From contig JALUWV010000064.1 of NCBI GenBank assembly GCA_027019335.1, positions 1-47,705 on the forward strand: a DNA stretch of 47,705 nt, given 5' to 3'. A model generated the notes under the pieces. It searched no databases. It was not told the origin of the DNA and saw nothing but the letters and a program-made list of their open reading frames with translations. Position 1 is the first letter of the stretch. Every line of letters starts with the position of its first letter. The position numbers and the translations under genes were made by a program. Of the stretch, positions 8,058-16,787 are shown in pieces. The stretch is from Sulfurimonas sp. (lineage in GTDB: Bacteria; Campylobacterota; Campylobacteria; Campylobacterales; Sulfurimonadaceae).

Positions 8058-9943
8058 TAAGAGAGAGCTTTTTTCTTCGCAGCCATCTTAATATAAATAT
8101 GCAAAATCTCAATAGCCGCAGGGGTAATTCCGCTGATGTTCATCGCTGCTTGGAGTGTTGGAGGGGTGAAACTTGCGAGTTTTTCTTGTACTTCTTTACT
8201 TAATCCGCTTACACTTGTAAAGTCAAAACCTTCAGGAATTTTGATTTTGAGGTACTTCTTCATGCGGTGTATCTCTTCACTCTGCTTGTCAATGTAGCGA
8301 GCATATTTTCCCTCTACTAAAATCTCTTCTTGAATGTAGGGAGTAAATTTTTCGAGTTCTGGAACAAGTTTGAGCATTTTTTCCACATCAAAACTTTTAC
8401 GAGCAACAAGTTGTTGGGCGGTTGAGACATCTTTTAAGGGTTGCTCATCCATAGAAGCTAAAAGGGCATTGAACTCTTTGTTTGGAGTGAATTTTGTCTC
8501 TTCTAAAAGCGTTGCACCGTAGCGAATCTGCTCATTTTTGAGCTGAATTTTTTCATACAGTGCATCATCTACAAGCCCTAAAGCATGCCCATAGCCACCA
8601 AGACGAGTATCGGCTGACTCTTCGCGTAAAAGGAGTCTATACTCCGCACGGGAGGTAAACATTCTATACGGCTCACTTGTCCCTTTTGTGACCAAATCAT
8701 CTATCAAAACACCGATATATGCTTCCTCTCGTCCTAAAACGAGAGGCTCTTTTTTTTGTATACTCAAGCCTGCATTTATCCCTGCCATAAGACCTTGTGC
8801 AGCTGCTTCTTCATAACCTGTAGTTCCGTTAATCTGCCCTGCTAAGTAGAGTCCCGCGATTTTTTTAGTCTCTAGGGTATGTCGGAGTTCTCGAGGGTCA
8901 ACAAAATCATACTCTATAGCATAGCCATAACGGACAATCTTTGCGTTTTCCATGCCCTTAACTGAGCGAATCATATCGCGTTGGACTTCTGGAGGCATAG
9001 AGGTACTCATTCCATTGATGTAGTACTCGGTGGCATCGGCAGTTTGTGGTTCTAAAAAGAGGTGGTGTCTGTCTTTGTCTGCAAATTTACTTACTTTATC
9101 CTCTATACTTGGACAGTAACGCGGGCTTTTCCCTTCGATTTGTCCTGTAAAAAGGGGCGCACGGTAGAAGTTGCCTTCTATAATATCGTGTGTTGTTTGG
9201 TTGGTGTAGGCGATAAAACAAGGGAGCTGTTTTTTGTTTTTGGCAAATGCTTCTCTGTCTGTTCTAAAACTAAAAGGGCTTGGGTTTACATCACCATCTT
9301 GCTCTTCCATCACAGAAAAATCAACACTTGTCGCATCAATCCTCGCACAAGTTCCCGTTTTGAGTCGTGCCATATCAAGTTTACAATCATCACGAAGAGA
9401 GTCGCTGAGGTTGATACTTGTTTGTTCTCCGTAGCGTCCAGCACTCTGTTGAATCTCGCCCACATGGATGATACCTTTGAGAAATGTCCCTGTGGTAATG
9501 ATGACTTTTTGTGCGAAGTAGTCATTTAAAAGGTCTGTTTTGACTCCCTTCACCACACCATCTTCAATGATGAGGGATTGTACCATCTCTTGCGCGAGGT
9601 CGAGGTTTGGTGTGTTGAGGACAACATTACGAGCAATAACACGGTATCTGTCCATGTCAATCTGTGCGCGACTCCCACGAACGGCAGGACCTTTAGTTTG
9701 GTTTAAAATACGAAATTGAATTCCCGCTTCATCAGTGATAAGCCCCATCTGTCCACCGAGTGCATCAAGCTCACGGACAAGATGTCCTTTAGCGAGTCCG
9801 CCAACGGCAGGATTACATGAAGTTGCCCCTACATTCTCAGCAAGCATGGAAATCATAAGTGTTTTGTGACCCATGCGAGCAGAGGAGAGAGCTGCCTCTA
9901 CACCAGCATGTCCACCACCAACTACTATTATGTCATAATTCAT
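8057..9943 (-). CDS. mnmG: tRNA uridine-5-carboxymethylaminomethyl modification enzyme MnmG
   Basis: MnmG (GidA), 628 residues. With MnmE it installs the carboxymethylaminomethyl group on the wobble uridine of several tRNAs, using FAD and methylene-tetrahydrofolate. The N-terminal FAD-binding motif is [12 protein letters not shown], followed by [20 protein letters not shown], the [17 protein letters not shown] block and the FLKGIIHVG segment. [20 protein letters not shown] and [17 protein letters not shown] are further family signatures. The C-terminal helical domain binds tRNA/MnmE. Length is standard. It heads a two-gene unit with the epimerase-like gene. mnmE is not in the window. Confidence 0.97.
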   Translation of the reverse strand: MNYDIIVVGGGHAGVEAALSSARMGHKTLMISMLAENVGATSCNPAVGGLAKGHLVRELDALGGQMGLITDEAGIQFRILNQTKGPAVRGSRAQIDMDRYRVIARNVVLNTPNLDLAQEMVQSLIIEDGVVKGVKTDLLNDYFAQKVIITTGTFLKGIIHVGEIQQSAGRYGEQTSINLSDSLRDDCKLDMARLKTGTCARIDATSVDFSVMEEQDGDVNPSPFSFRTDREAFAKNKKQLPCFIAYTNQTTHDIIEGNFYRAPLFTGQIEGKSPRYCPSIEDKVSKFADKDRHHLFLEPQTADATEYYINGMSTSMPPEVQRDMIRSVKGMENAKIVRYGYAIEYDFVDPRELRHTLETKKIAGLYLAGQINGTTGYEEAAAQGLMAGINAGLSIQKKEPLVLGREEAYIGVLIDDLVTKGTSEPYRMFTSRAEYRLLLREESADTRLGGYGHALGLVDDALYEKIQLKNEQIRYGATLLEETKFTPNKEFNALLASMDEQPLKDVSTAQQLVARKSFDVEKMLKLVPELEKFTPYIQEEILVEGKYARYIDKQSEEIHRMKKYLKIKIPEGFDFTSVSGLSKEVQEKLASFTPPTLQAAMNISGITPAAIEILHIYIKMAAKKKALS

Positions 9944-10023
9944 ATTTTAAACCTTGTTCTTTTTCTTTAGCCGAATTTTAGCATTTTTGAGTATCATTTG
10001 CCTAATATTATAAGGGTTTTAGT

Positions 10024-10230
10024 ATGAGTGAAGAATTATTTAAAGATTATGTCCCCCAAATTATGGTGTATGACCCCATAGTTGATGGCGGTTATGAGCA
10101 TAAAATACGTGAAGAACATCTTCATGTGAAAGAGTATCTTTTAGAGAAAATTCGTAAAGCGAAAACAAAAGCTAAAGCAGGTGGAAAAGCCCTCTTTAGA
10201 CAACCAATCAGAACGGAGAATGAAAAATAA
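10024..10230 (+). CDS. small conserved-looking protein of unknown function
   Basis: This is a 68-residue soluble protein that I do not recognise. It is acidic at the start (MSEELFKDYVPQIMVYDP), has a middle HKIREEHLHVKEYLLEKI helix, and a Lys/Ala-rich tail (KAKTKAKAGGKALF). No signal peptide or membrane segment is present. The ATG is preceded by AAGGG at a suitable distance. Its stop overlaps the ATG of the Sel1-repeat gene (TAATG), which indicates an operon and translational coupling, so a role with that protein is plausible. Confidence 0.6.
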   Translation: MSEELFKDYVPQIMVYDPIVDGGYEHKIREEHLHVKEYLLEKIRKAKTKAKAGGKALFRQPIRTENEK

Positions 10231-10916
10231 TGCTTCAAACAGCAAATATTGCCTATGGCAATGGTGAATACGAAACGGCTTTTAAACTTTTTAGTGTCTT
10301 AGCAGAGCAGGGCAATGCCGATGCACAAACTTCTTTAGGGTATATGTACCAGAATGGACAAGGGTGTGCAGTAGATGAGGTAAAAACCTTAGAGCTTTAC
10401 ACCAAAGCAGCAGAACAAAATCAACCCTATGCACTTTTTAATCTAGCGATTTTATATGAAAATGGCATTGGTGGGGTGGAGCATGACCAGTTTAAAGCAC
10501 ATGAACTTCATCTAAAAGCAGCAGAGCGAGAAGTCCCACCTGCTCAGTATGAAGTGGGCTTGATGTTAGAACGCGGTTTAGGCTGTGTACAAAACTACTC
10601 TGAGGCGGCTTTTTGGTATGAAGAGGCAGCAAAACGCGGACATTTAGAAGCCTTTAATAACCTTGGAGTGCTTTATAAAGATGGTTTGGGAGTTATGCAA
10701 GATGACCAAAAATGTTTTATCTGTTTTTCGCGTGCTTCTGAAGGTGGTTTAGCACAAGGGCATTATAACTTAGGGCTTTTATATGACCAAGGTGTAGGCT
10801 GTGAAATGGACAATGATAAAGCCCTTGACCTCTGCCGTAAAGCTGCTTATGCAGGACATGAACAAGCCAAAGAAATTATCAAAGGTCTGCAAGAAGATGG
10901 GAAGATAGTTTTTTAG
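10230..10916 (+). CDS. Sel1-like/TPR repeat protein
   Basis: This 228-residue protein is built almost entirely of Sel1-like repeats of ~36 residues: AQTSLGYMYQNGQGCAVDEVK, ALFNLAILYENGIGGVEHD, AQYEVGLMLERGLGCVQNYS, AFNNLGVLYKDGLGVMQDD and GHYNLGLLYDQGVGCEMDND. Such repeats form a superhelical protein-binding scaffold. No signal peptide is seen, so it is probably cytoplasmic, unlike many secreted Sel1 proteins of Helicobacter and Campylobacter. The repeats have a Cys after Gly-x-Gly in several copies. It is translationally coupled to the 68-residue gene upstream. Specific partner unknown. Confidence 0.8.
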   Translation: MLQTANIAYGNGEYETAFKLFSVLAEQGNADAQTSLGYMYQNGQGCAVDEVKTLELYTKAAEQNQPYALFNLAILYENGIGGVEHDQFKAHELHLKAAEREVPPAQYEVGLMLERGLGCVQNYSEAAFWYEEAAKRGHLEAFNNLGVLYKDGLGVMQDDQKCFICFSRASEGGLAQGHYNLGLLYDQGVGCEMDNDKALDLCRKAAYAGHEQAKEIIKGLQEDGKIVF

Positions 10917-11021
10917 TTGAATGATGTGCGGATAAATAATGTTTATATATGCTATTTATTCGTCATTTCGTGTTGCTAATTGTAACACAATTGTCTTTTT
11001 CCTATGACATTAGAGTTATTA

Positions 11022-11030
11022 CCCCCCCCC
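11022..11030. repeat. homopolymeric C tract (9 bases)
   Basis: Nine consecutive C residues in an AT-rich intergenic region of 177 bases, 63 bases before the PAS gene ATG. A TATTAT candidate -10 box lies at 11049-11054, so the tract sits at the -35 position. Long C/G runs in low-G+C Campylobacterota are known slipped-strand contingency sites. Confidence 0.75.
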
Positions 11031-11093
11031 ATCTAACCATAAAAGTTGTATTATGCTAAACACAATCAAATTATCTTTATATAAAGAGTAGCT

Positions 11094-11576
11094 ATGGCTG
11101 AACTTACATTTTTAGAGTCTGAGATTATTGTCTCAAAAACGGATATAAAAGGTCGTATAACTTATGGAAATGAGCTTTTTTTAAAACTTGCTGGTTATGC
11201 AGAAGCAGATATACTTGGAAAACCTCACAATATTGTGAGACATCCTGATATGCCACGGATTATTTTTAAACAACTGTGGGATTATATACAAGCGGGTAAA
11301 GAGATAAATGCTTATGTTGTGAACAAATCAAAAAATGGTGATCACTACTGGGTTTTAGCTAATGTAACCCCTTCTTATGACAGTAATGGAAAAATCGTTG
11401 CTTATTACTCTGTCAGAAGAAAACCAAGTGAACAGGCTCTAAAAGTCATCAAACCACTTTATAAAGAACTTCTTAATGCTGAAAAAAGGGGTGGTATGGA
11501 TGCTTCATTGAAAATACTTGCTACTTTACTCGAAAAAAAAGGAGGTCGTTATGATAAATTCATCTTATCTCTCTAG
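11094..11576 (+). CDS. Aer/CetB-like PAS-domain energy-taxis sensor
   Basis: This 160-residue soluble protein is made of one PAS domain (about 8-115) and a helical tail. The core [20 protein letters not shown] followed by LWDYIQAGK is the signature of FAD-binding Aer-type PAS domains. The C-terminal part of the PAS is [29 protein letters not shown]. Its 3' end overlaps the downstream chemoreceptor gene by 26 bases in another frame. A PAS protein and a separate chemoreceptor is the arrangement of the Campylobacter CetB/CetA bipartite energy-taxis system, so this is likely the redox/energy sensor half. A nine-C tract upstream may vary its expression. Assignment to CetB rather than another PAS protein is inference. 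Confidence 0.82.
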   Translation: MAELTFLESEIIVSKTDIKGRITYGNELFLKLAGYAEADILGKPHNIVRHPDMPRIIFKQLWDYIQAGKEINAYVVNKSKNGDHYWVLANVTPSYDSNGKIVAYYSVRRKPSEQALKVIKPLYKELLNAEKRGGMDASLKILATLLEKKGGRYDKFILSL

Positions 11577-12975
11577 GTTAGTAGCCTTAGGTTATGCAAT
11601 CGTTGTTCTTTTTGTCGTTGGGTATGTTCTCAAGTATTTTATTGATGGATTTAGTGTTGTTGATACGGTTATGTTAGGGATTATTATCGTTGTTGCAGTA
11701 TTGTTTAACAAAGCGATAGCAGGACTGAAAGCTTGTATGCAACGCTCTATATATGTTTTAAGAGAAGCTGTCAAAGGCAATCTTGAAGTACGTGCGACAG
11801 GTATTGTTGACCAAGGCGATGGAGGTGCTATGTGTCATGCTGTCAATAACCTTCTTGACCAGATGGAAACCTTTATGCGTGAGATGGGGACTTCAGTGCA
11901 TTATGCAACAGAGCATGAGTACTTTAGAAAGTTTAATGCACAAGGATTAAACACTGCTTTTACTTTTGCGGGGGAGAATGTAAACAAAAGTATTGATGGC
12001 ATGCATGAGAGCTATCTCGCACAGCAAAAATCTGATTTGGATGCTATTTTAAGTAGTGTCAATAAAAATGATGAACAACTGCATTCTCTGCAGACTAGTT
12101 TTAGTTCAAACACAGAAAGATTAGATGCTATTTCTCAAAAAGTAAAAGATTCAACACAAATGAGTGTTGCACGGGCAGAAGAAGCGGAAGGTGTGGGAGA
12201 AAAACTTTCAGGACTCAATGAGCTTTTAGACTCCAATGCCCAATCAACACTCTCTCTTGAAGATAGAACCAAAGAGATAACAGAGGTTATAAATCTCATT
12301 AGCGACATATCTGACCAAACCAATCTTCTTGCTTTAAATGCAGCTATAGAAGCTGCACGTGCAGGAGAACATGGACGAGGTTTTGCAGTGGTTGCAGATG
12401 AGGTAAGAAAACTCGCAGAGCGAACACAAAAAGCAACGGGTGAGATAAAAGCAACTGTGCAAGTCTTGCAACAAGAGAGTATGGAAATGAGCCAAAGTTC
12501 AGAATCTATGCGAGATGTTGTCAAAGAGTTTAGTGAGCTTATGGCTACATTTGCCGAGAGTATGAATGAACTTAGGGAGTCAAATGAGGTTATAGACAAA
12601 GATATTCGAGGGATTCATAGTCGAATCCTTGTAAATCTTATCATGATAGACCATATCTTGTTTAAAACAAATGCATACACCGCTATAAATCTTGGAAAAA
12701 TAACAACAAACTTTGGAAGTCATCATGAGTGTCGTCTTGGTCAGTGGTATGAAGGCAAAGGCAAAGAGATTTTTGAAAATACTCCAAGCTATAAAGAGAT
12801 AGATAGACCCCATGCAATTGTGCATAATAATGTGATATCTGCTATGAAGTGTGTGAATGGAACAGATGGTTGTGTTGCAAATAAAAATGTAATTATCAAA
12901 GATTTTACAGAGATGGAGCAGGCAAGTAGTGAGCTTTTTGTTTTACTAGACACTATGATAGATGAAGTGCATTGA
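11551..12975 (+). CDS. methyl-accepting chemotaxis protein with C-terminal CZB domain (CetA-like)
   Basis: This chemoreceptor of 474 residues has two close transmembrane helices ([18 protein letters not shown] and [17 protein letters not shown]) with almost no periplasmic domain, so it cannot bind an external ligand in the usual way. A HAMP-like region, a long coiled coil and the conserved hairpin tip follow ([20 protein letters not shown]). The C-terminus is a chemoreceptor zinc-binding domain with [14 protein letters not shown] and further His residues (DHILFK, PHAIVH) as 3-His/1-Cys ligands. The start at 11551 is set by GGAGG seven bases upstream, inside the PAS gene. The lack of an own sensor domain and the overlap with the PAS gene fit a CetA-like transducer. 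Confidence 0.88.
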   Translation: MINSSYLSRLVALGYAIVVLFVVGYVLKYFIDGFSVVDTVMLGIIIVVAVLFNKAIAGLKACMQRSIYVLREAVKGNLEVRATGIVDQGDGGAMCHAVNNLLDQMETFMREMGTSVHYATEHEYFRKFNAQGLNTAFTFAGENVNKSIDGMHESYLAQQKSDLDAILSSVNKNDEQLHSLQTSFSSNTERLDAISQKVKDSTQMSVARAEEAEGVGEKLSGLNELLDSNAQSTLSLEDRTKEITEVINLISDISDQTNLLALNAAIEAARAGEHGRGFAVVADEVRKLAERTQKATGEIKATVQVLQQESMEMSQSSESMRDVVKEFSELMATFAESMNELRESNEVIDKDIRGIHSRILVNLIMIDHILFKTNAYTAINLGKITTNFGSHHECRLGQWYEGKGKEIFENTPSYKEIDRPHAIVHNNVISAMKCVNGTDGCVANKNVIIKDFTEMEQASSELFVLLDTMIDEVH

Positions 12976-13002
12976 CATTTATGGTAAAGATTTAGATATA
13001 AT
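12972..13002 (+). promoter_or_regulatory. promoter of ribE
   Basis: A perfect TTGACA (12972-12977) and a perfect TATAAT (12997-13002) are separated by 19 bases, 24 bases before the ribE ATG. This is the best match to a housekeeping promoter in the window, although the spacer is longer than the usual 17. Confidence 0.6.
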
Positions 13003-13026
13003 CTCATAAAAAAGAGAAGATTATAG

Positions 13027-13644
13027 ATGTTTACAGGTCTTATTCGTGAAATCGCAGCTGTTAAAAGTTTTTCTGGAAGTAGTTTGTCTTTACGGGCAAA
13101 ATACAAAGCAAATATTGGCGATAGTATTGCCATCAATGGAGCTTGTTTAACGGTTGTGAGTATGGAAAATGATGGTTTTAGTGTAGAACTCTCCCCTGAG
13201 AGTCAAAGTGTCCTTGCGATGGAGAACTACAAAAATGAAGTCCATATTGAACCTGCTATGAAAATGGGCGATCGATTTGAAGGGCATGTTGTGCAGGGGC
13301 ATGTTGATTGCATCGGCACAATTACCCAGATAAAAAACAATGGAAACTCTTATGATGTTTTTGTTGGCGTAGATACAAAGTATATTCCTTTTGTTGTACC
13401 TAAAGGCTCTATCACGATTGATGGTGTGAGTTTGACGGTCAATGAGGTGAAAGACAATATCTTTCGACTTACTATTATCCCCCATACTATGCAAGAAACC
13501 CTCTTTAGAAACTACAAAAAAGGCTCAAAAGTCAATGTAGAAACAGATATGTTCGCCCGTTATGTCTCGCACATCATTGCGCATCAAAAGAATGTAGATG
13601 TCCTCTCGTGGGATGAAGTAGATGCAATAAGTGCAAATTTTTGA
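13027..13644 (+). CDS. ribE: riboflavin synthase (alpha subunit)
   Basis: Riboflavin synthase dismutates two 6,7-dimethyl-8-ribityllumazine molecules to riboflavin. At 205 residues it has the usual length and the two tandem lumazine-binding repeats. The first begins MFTGLIREI and has INGACLTVV; the second has IDGVSLTVNEV. GHVVQGHVD is the link between them. It has its own consensus promoter. Its stop codon overlaps the TTG start of recQ, so the two are coupled. Other riboflavin genes are not in the window. Confidence 0.95.
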   Translation: MFTGLIREIAAVKSFSGSSLSLRAKYKANIGDSIAINGACLTVVSMENDGFSVELSPESQSVLAMENYKNEVHIEPAMKMGDRFEGHVVQGHVDCIGTITQIKNNGNSYDVFVGVDTKYIPFVVPKGSITIDGVSLTVNEVKDNIFRLTIIPHTMQETLFRNYKKGSKVNVETDMFARYVSHIIAHQKNVDVLSWDEVDAISANF

Positions 13645-15422
13645 AAGATAAAATTCTCAAAAATAACTTTGGACATAATAGCTTTCGAGAGCTTCAAGAA
13701 GAGGGTGTTGATGCTATCTTAGAAGGACGAGATTTACTGATGATTTTACCTACTGGTGGGGGGAAGAGTCTTGTTTTTCAACTCCCTACTATGATGATGG
13801 ATGGTATTACCATTGTGATTTCACCACTTATAGCACTGATGCAAGACCAAGTAGCAGCACTCAAAGCACAACAAATTAGTGCGGAGATGCTGAGTTCTGC
13901 ACAGAGTTTTGATGAGGTAAATTCCATTATAGAGAGTTTACATCGTGCTGAAGTGAAGTTTCTTTATCTCTCTCCTGAAAGACTTAATAACGGCTCTACT
14001 CTTCAACTTCTCCATACCCTAAACATTAACTTCTTTGTCATAGATGAAGCCCATTGTATCTCGCAATGGGGGCATGAATTTCGTGATGATTATCGTGCTT
14101 TAGGTAACTTAAAAGAGAACTTTCCCGACAAAACAATCGCTGCATTTACAGCAACAAGTACCGATAATGTTACAGAAGATATTATGCGAGAATTGCGACT
14201 TCAAAAGCCACTTTTACTCAAAGGAAAAGTGTTTCGTAAGAACATCTTTATCTCTGCACAAAGAAGAGTGAGTAATGGGCATGCACAACTCAAAAACTTT
14301 CTTTCTCGACATACAAATGAGAGTGGCATTATCTATGTGAGTTCGCGTAAAAAGACAGAAGAATTGAGTGCTTTTTTAAACCAAAATGGCTACAAAGCTT
14401 TGCCATACCATGCAGGCTTACCCCAACAGGTACGTGAGCAAAATTTTAAAATTTTTGTCAATGATAATGTAGACATTATGGTAGCGACCATTGCATTTGG
14501 GATGGGAATAGATAAGAGTGATATCCGTTTTGTGGTGCATATGTCTTTGCCAAAATCACAAGAGAACTACTATCAAGAGATAGGACGAGCAGGACGAGAT
14601 GCTGAAGATAGTGAGGTTTTACTTCTGTTTAATGCAGGCGATATCGTTCTACATAAAAGATTTTTAAATGATATAGCAAACACAGAGTATAAAGCACACT
14701 TAGATACGAAAATAGATAAGATTTACAAGTATGCCACAAGTGAAGTTTGCTTCCATAAACAACTTGCAGAGTACTTTGATGATACTTTAGAACCGTGTAA
14801 AAGTAGGTGCGATAACTGCCTTAGTTCTGATGATAAACGCCAAGATATTACGACTGAAGCACAAATGATTTTAAGTACCATTTATAAAACACAGCAAGGT
14901 TTTGGAAAAAATTATATCATAGATGTTTTGCGAGGTTCTAAAGAGCATAAAATCTTAGCCAATGGTGCCGATAAGCTTTCGGTGTATGGGATAGGATTAA
15001 ATCTCAGTAAAAAAGAGTGGTTCGTGATAGTTGAGCGTCTTTTGGAGTTGAAAATCATTATGCTTGGAGATTTTAGTGTTTTAGAACTTACAAATGATGC
15101 TATAGAGATTTTGAAATCTTTACAAACGGTAGATATTAAACAGTCGCGTTTAGAGATAAATGTCAAAGAGAAAAAGGTAAAACAAGCACAAGAGTTTGCG
15201 TATGATGAGGAACTTTTTGAAACGCTTCGCATAAAACGCAGTGAACTTGCGAGTGAACTCGGTGTACCTGCCTATATCATCTTTAGTGACAAAACACTCA
15301 AACATCTTGCCGATGAGAAACCTTTTGATAAGCCTTCTATGCTTAGTGTGAATGGGATTGGCCTAAAAAAATACGAGCAATATGGTGAAGATTTTTTAGA
15401 TATAATTAATAATGGAGTATAA
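13641..15422 (+). CDS. recQ: ATP-dependent DNA helicase RecQ
   Basis: A 593-residue RecQ-family 3'-5' helicase used in recombination and fork repair. Motifs in order: Walker A LPTGGGKSLVFQLP, DEAH box (VIDEAHCISQWGHEFRDDY, where the aromatic-rich loop is RecQ-specific), TAFTAT, VATIAFGMGIDKSD, and EIGRAGRDAEDSE. A zinc-binding cluster follows (VCFHKQ...PCKSRCDNCLS), then a winged-helix RQC region, and an HRDC domain near the C-terminus (ELGVPAYIIFSDKTLKHLA). The start is a TTG whose codon overlaps the ribE stop, consistent with translational coupling. Slightly shorter than E. coli RecQ (~610). Confidence 0.95.
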   Translation: MKDKILKNNFGHNSFRELQEEGVDAILEGRDLLMILPTGGGKSLVFQLPTMMMDGITIVISPLIALMQDQVAALKAQQISAEMLSSAQSFDEVNSIIESLHRAEVKFLYLSPERLNNGSTLQLLHTLNINFFVIDEAHCISQWGHEFRDDYRALGNLKENFPDKTIAAFTATSTDNVTEDIMRELRLQKPLLLKGKVFRKNIFISAQRRVSNGHAQLKNFLSRHTNESGIIYVSSRKKTEELSAFLNQNGYKALPYHAGLPQQVREQNFKIFVNDNVDIMVATIAFGMGIDKSDIRFVVHMSLPKSQENYYQEIGRAGRDAEDSEVLLLFNAGDIVLHKRFLNDIANTEYKAHLDTKIDKIYKYATSEVCFHKQLAEYFDDTLEPCKSRCDNCLSSDDKRQDITTEAQMILSTIYKTQQGFGKNYIIDVLRGSKEHKILANGADKLSVYGIGLNLSKKEWFVIVERLLELKIIMLGDFSVLELTNDAIEILKSLQTVDIKQSRLEINVKEKKVKQAQEFAYDEELFETLRIKRSELASELGVPAYIIFSDKTLKHLADEKPFDKPSMLSVNGIGLKKYEQYGEDFLDIINNGV

Positions 15423-15425
15423 ATA

Positions 15426-15806
15426 ATGAATGAAATGTACAACATGGGACTCTCTATCCACTCCCTAGGCACAGTTGTTTTTTTGGGGGTACTTGCTCTC
15501 AATATAGTGATGATAAAACAAGCTACTTCCTACCCGAAATATAGACGCTTGCATAGTATATTTTTACTGCCTCTCACAGTGAGTATTTTAGGGGTGGCTC
15601 TTTTTACTGGGGTCATTATGATGGCAGCAAAGCATTTAGATTTTACCATTGCGAATCTTGTGATGATATTTATCTCTCTCATTTTAATATATTTGGAAAG
15701 AAAACGAACGAAGGCTTTGGTCGCATATAAAACTTTAGGGGTGAAAATTTTAGCTATAGAGATAGTACTTGTCCTTCTCATATCTCTTTGGATGTGGTTT
15801 GTATGA
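15426..15806 (+). CDS. four-helix integral membrane protein of unknown function
   Basis: This 126-residue inner-membrane protein has four hydrophobic helices: LGTVVFLGVLALNIVMI, FLLPLTVSILGVALFTGVIM, IANLVMIFISLILIYL and LAIEIVLVLLISLWMWFV. Short basic loops (YPKYRRLH, ERKRTKALVAYK) lie between them. It contains a His in the first helix region (SIHSLG) and another before TM2 (RLHSIF), which recalls small heme or copper membrane proteins, but that is only a pattern. It lies three bases after recQ and its stop overlaps the rsmE ATG (ATGA), so it is part of this operon. Family not recognised. Confidence 0.7.
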   Translation: MNEMYNMGLSIHSLGTVVFLGVLALNIVMIKQATSYPKYRRLHSIFLLPLTVSILGVALFTGVIMMAAKHLDFTIANLVMIFISLILIYLERKRTKALVAYKTLGVKILAIEIVLVLLISLWMWFV

Positions 15807-16474
15807 TATACCTTTTTGATGCAAATGCAGGCAAAGAGCATCTAGTCCTTAAAGGCGAAACACATAAATACCTTGTAAAAGTTCTTCACCATAGTGTAGG
15901 GGATATACTTAAACTGAGAAATAAAGACTCCATCGAAACTTTACATCTATATGAAATCGTGAGTATTGAAGGGAGAAGTTTGACACTACATCTCATTGAG
16001 AGTAAAAGAAACGAAATCAATCCTCAAAAAAAATTACATATTGGCTGGTGCGTAATCGAGAGTAAGTCCATTGAAAAAATGCTTCCAAGTTTAAATGAAA
16101 TAGGGGTAAGTCGTATCTCCTTTATCTATTGTGAGAGAAGTCAGAAGAACTTTAAGCCTGATTTTAAACGATTTGAACGTATTTTAGAAGCTTCTATGCA
16201 ACAATCTGGCAGAACACATACAATGGAACTCGATACATACAAAAATGTACATCAGTTTATAGAAGAGTTTCCAGAGACAAAAGTGTTTGATTTTAGTGAT
16301 ATGGTTTTAGAAGGAGATAGTAACTTTGAGCAAGTACTAGTAGGGTGTGAAGGGGGCTTCTCTCAAGATGAAAAAGAGTTTTTAAAAAGTCAAGATGTCT
16401 TTAGACTCAACACCCCAATGATACTGCGTTCTGAGAGTGCGGTTATGGCAGTATCGAGTAAAATTTTACTTTAA
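15803..16474 (+). CDS. rsmE: 16S rRNA (uracil-1498-N3)-methyltransferase RsmE
   Basis: RsmE of about 223 residues methylates U1498 of 16S rRNA with S-adenosylmethionine. The N-terminal PUA-like part is present (HKYLVKVLHHSVGDILKLR). The SPOUT knot region has WCVIESKSIEKMLPSLNEIGV, ERSQKNFKPDFKRFERIL and EASMQQSGRTH, then VGCEGGFSQDEKEFL and the knot end LRSESAVMAVSSKIL. The start at 15803 is chosen because ATG overlaps the preceding TGA (ATGA); an upstream in-frame ATG would extend five residues into the membrane-protein gene. Near rpmE, rsmI and rlmB it forms a ribosome-maturation neighbourhood. Confidence 0.94.
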   Translation: MIYLFDANAGKEHLVLKGETHKYLVKVLHHSVGDILKLRNKDSIETLHLYEIVSIEGRSLTLHLIESKRNEINPQKKLHIGWCVIESKSIEKMLPSLNEIGVSRISFIYCERSQKNFKPDFKRFERILEASMQQSGRTHTMELDTYKNVHQFIEEFPETKVFDFSDMVLEGDSNFEQVLVGCEGGFSQDEKEFLKSQDVFRLNTPMILRSESAVMAVSSKILL

Positions 16475-16486
16475 AGAAATTTTAGT

Positions 16487-16492
16487 TATAAT
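16487..16492 (+). promoter_or_regulatory. -10 box of rpmE
   Basis: TATAAT, 85 bases before the rpmE ATG. Transcription from here would give a 5' leader of about 78 bases that contains two stem-loops. No strong -35 box. Confidence 0.5.
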
Positions 16493-16503
16493 CACAACTC
16501 TAA

Positions 16504-16563
16504 AAATCTGCCCCCATACGGATTTAAAAAACTATATAGATATACGTACATACGACGTGTATC
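16504..16563 (+). promoter_or_regulatory. structured 5' leader of rpmE (two stem-loops)
   Basis: Stem 1 pairs 16504-16510 (AAATCTG) with 16519-16525 (CGGATTT) around an eight-base loop CCCCCATA. Stem 2 pairs 16539-16547 (GATATACGT) with 16555-16563 (ACGTGTATC) with one G-U pair and a seven-base loop. Stem 2 ends directly before the AAAAGG ribosome site. The layout suggests autoregulation by the L31 protein or a translational switch; no experimental support is visible. Confidence 0.45.
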
Positions 16564-16576
16564 AAAAGGCAAACAA

Positions 16577-16777
16577 ATGAAAAAAGATTTACACCCTAAC
16601 TTTGTAACGTGTACAGTAACTTGTGCATGTGGAAACACTTTTGAGAACAAAGCAGCTCAAGATACACTTAGAATTGACATCTGTAACGAATGTCATCCAT
16701 TTTTTACTGGTTCTGAGAGAATGGTTGATACTGCTGGACGTATTGAAAAATTCAATGCACGTTACGCTAAAAAGTAA
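16577..16777 (+). CDS. rpmE: 50S ribosomal protein L31 (zinc type)
   Basis: bL31, 66 residues, a surface protein that bridges the two ribosomal subunits. It is the zinc-binding (C+) form, with cysteines in CTVTCACGN and a CNECHPFF pair. The C-terminus [22 protein letters not shown] is typical. It has its own -10 box and a leader with two hairpins. Ten bases separate it from the rsmI start. No zinc-free paralog is in the window. Confidence 0.97.
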   Translation: MKKDLHPNFVTCTVTCACGNTFENKAAQDTLRIDICNECHPFFTGSERMVDTAGRIEKFNARYAKK

Positions 16778-16787
16778 TCTTTAAGAT

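Noticed and set aside
9062-9529. 155-codon open frame opposite mnmG
   Set aside because: It lies fully within the firmly identified mnmG on the other strand, lacks a recognisable family or ribosome site, and has the unusual Cys/Phe-rich composition of antisense frames.
12135-12599. 154-codon open frame opposite the chemoreceptor gene
   Set aside because: Ser-rich translation opposite the conserved MCP signalling domain; an antisense shadow.
13758-13763. Run of six G in recQ
   Set aside because: It encodes the Walker A glycines and is too short to be a likely slippage site.
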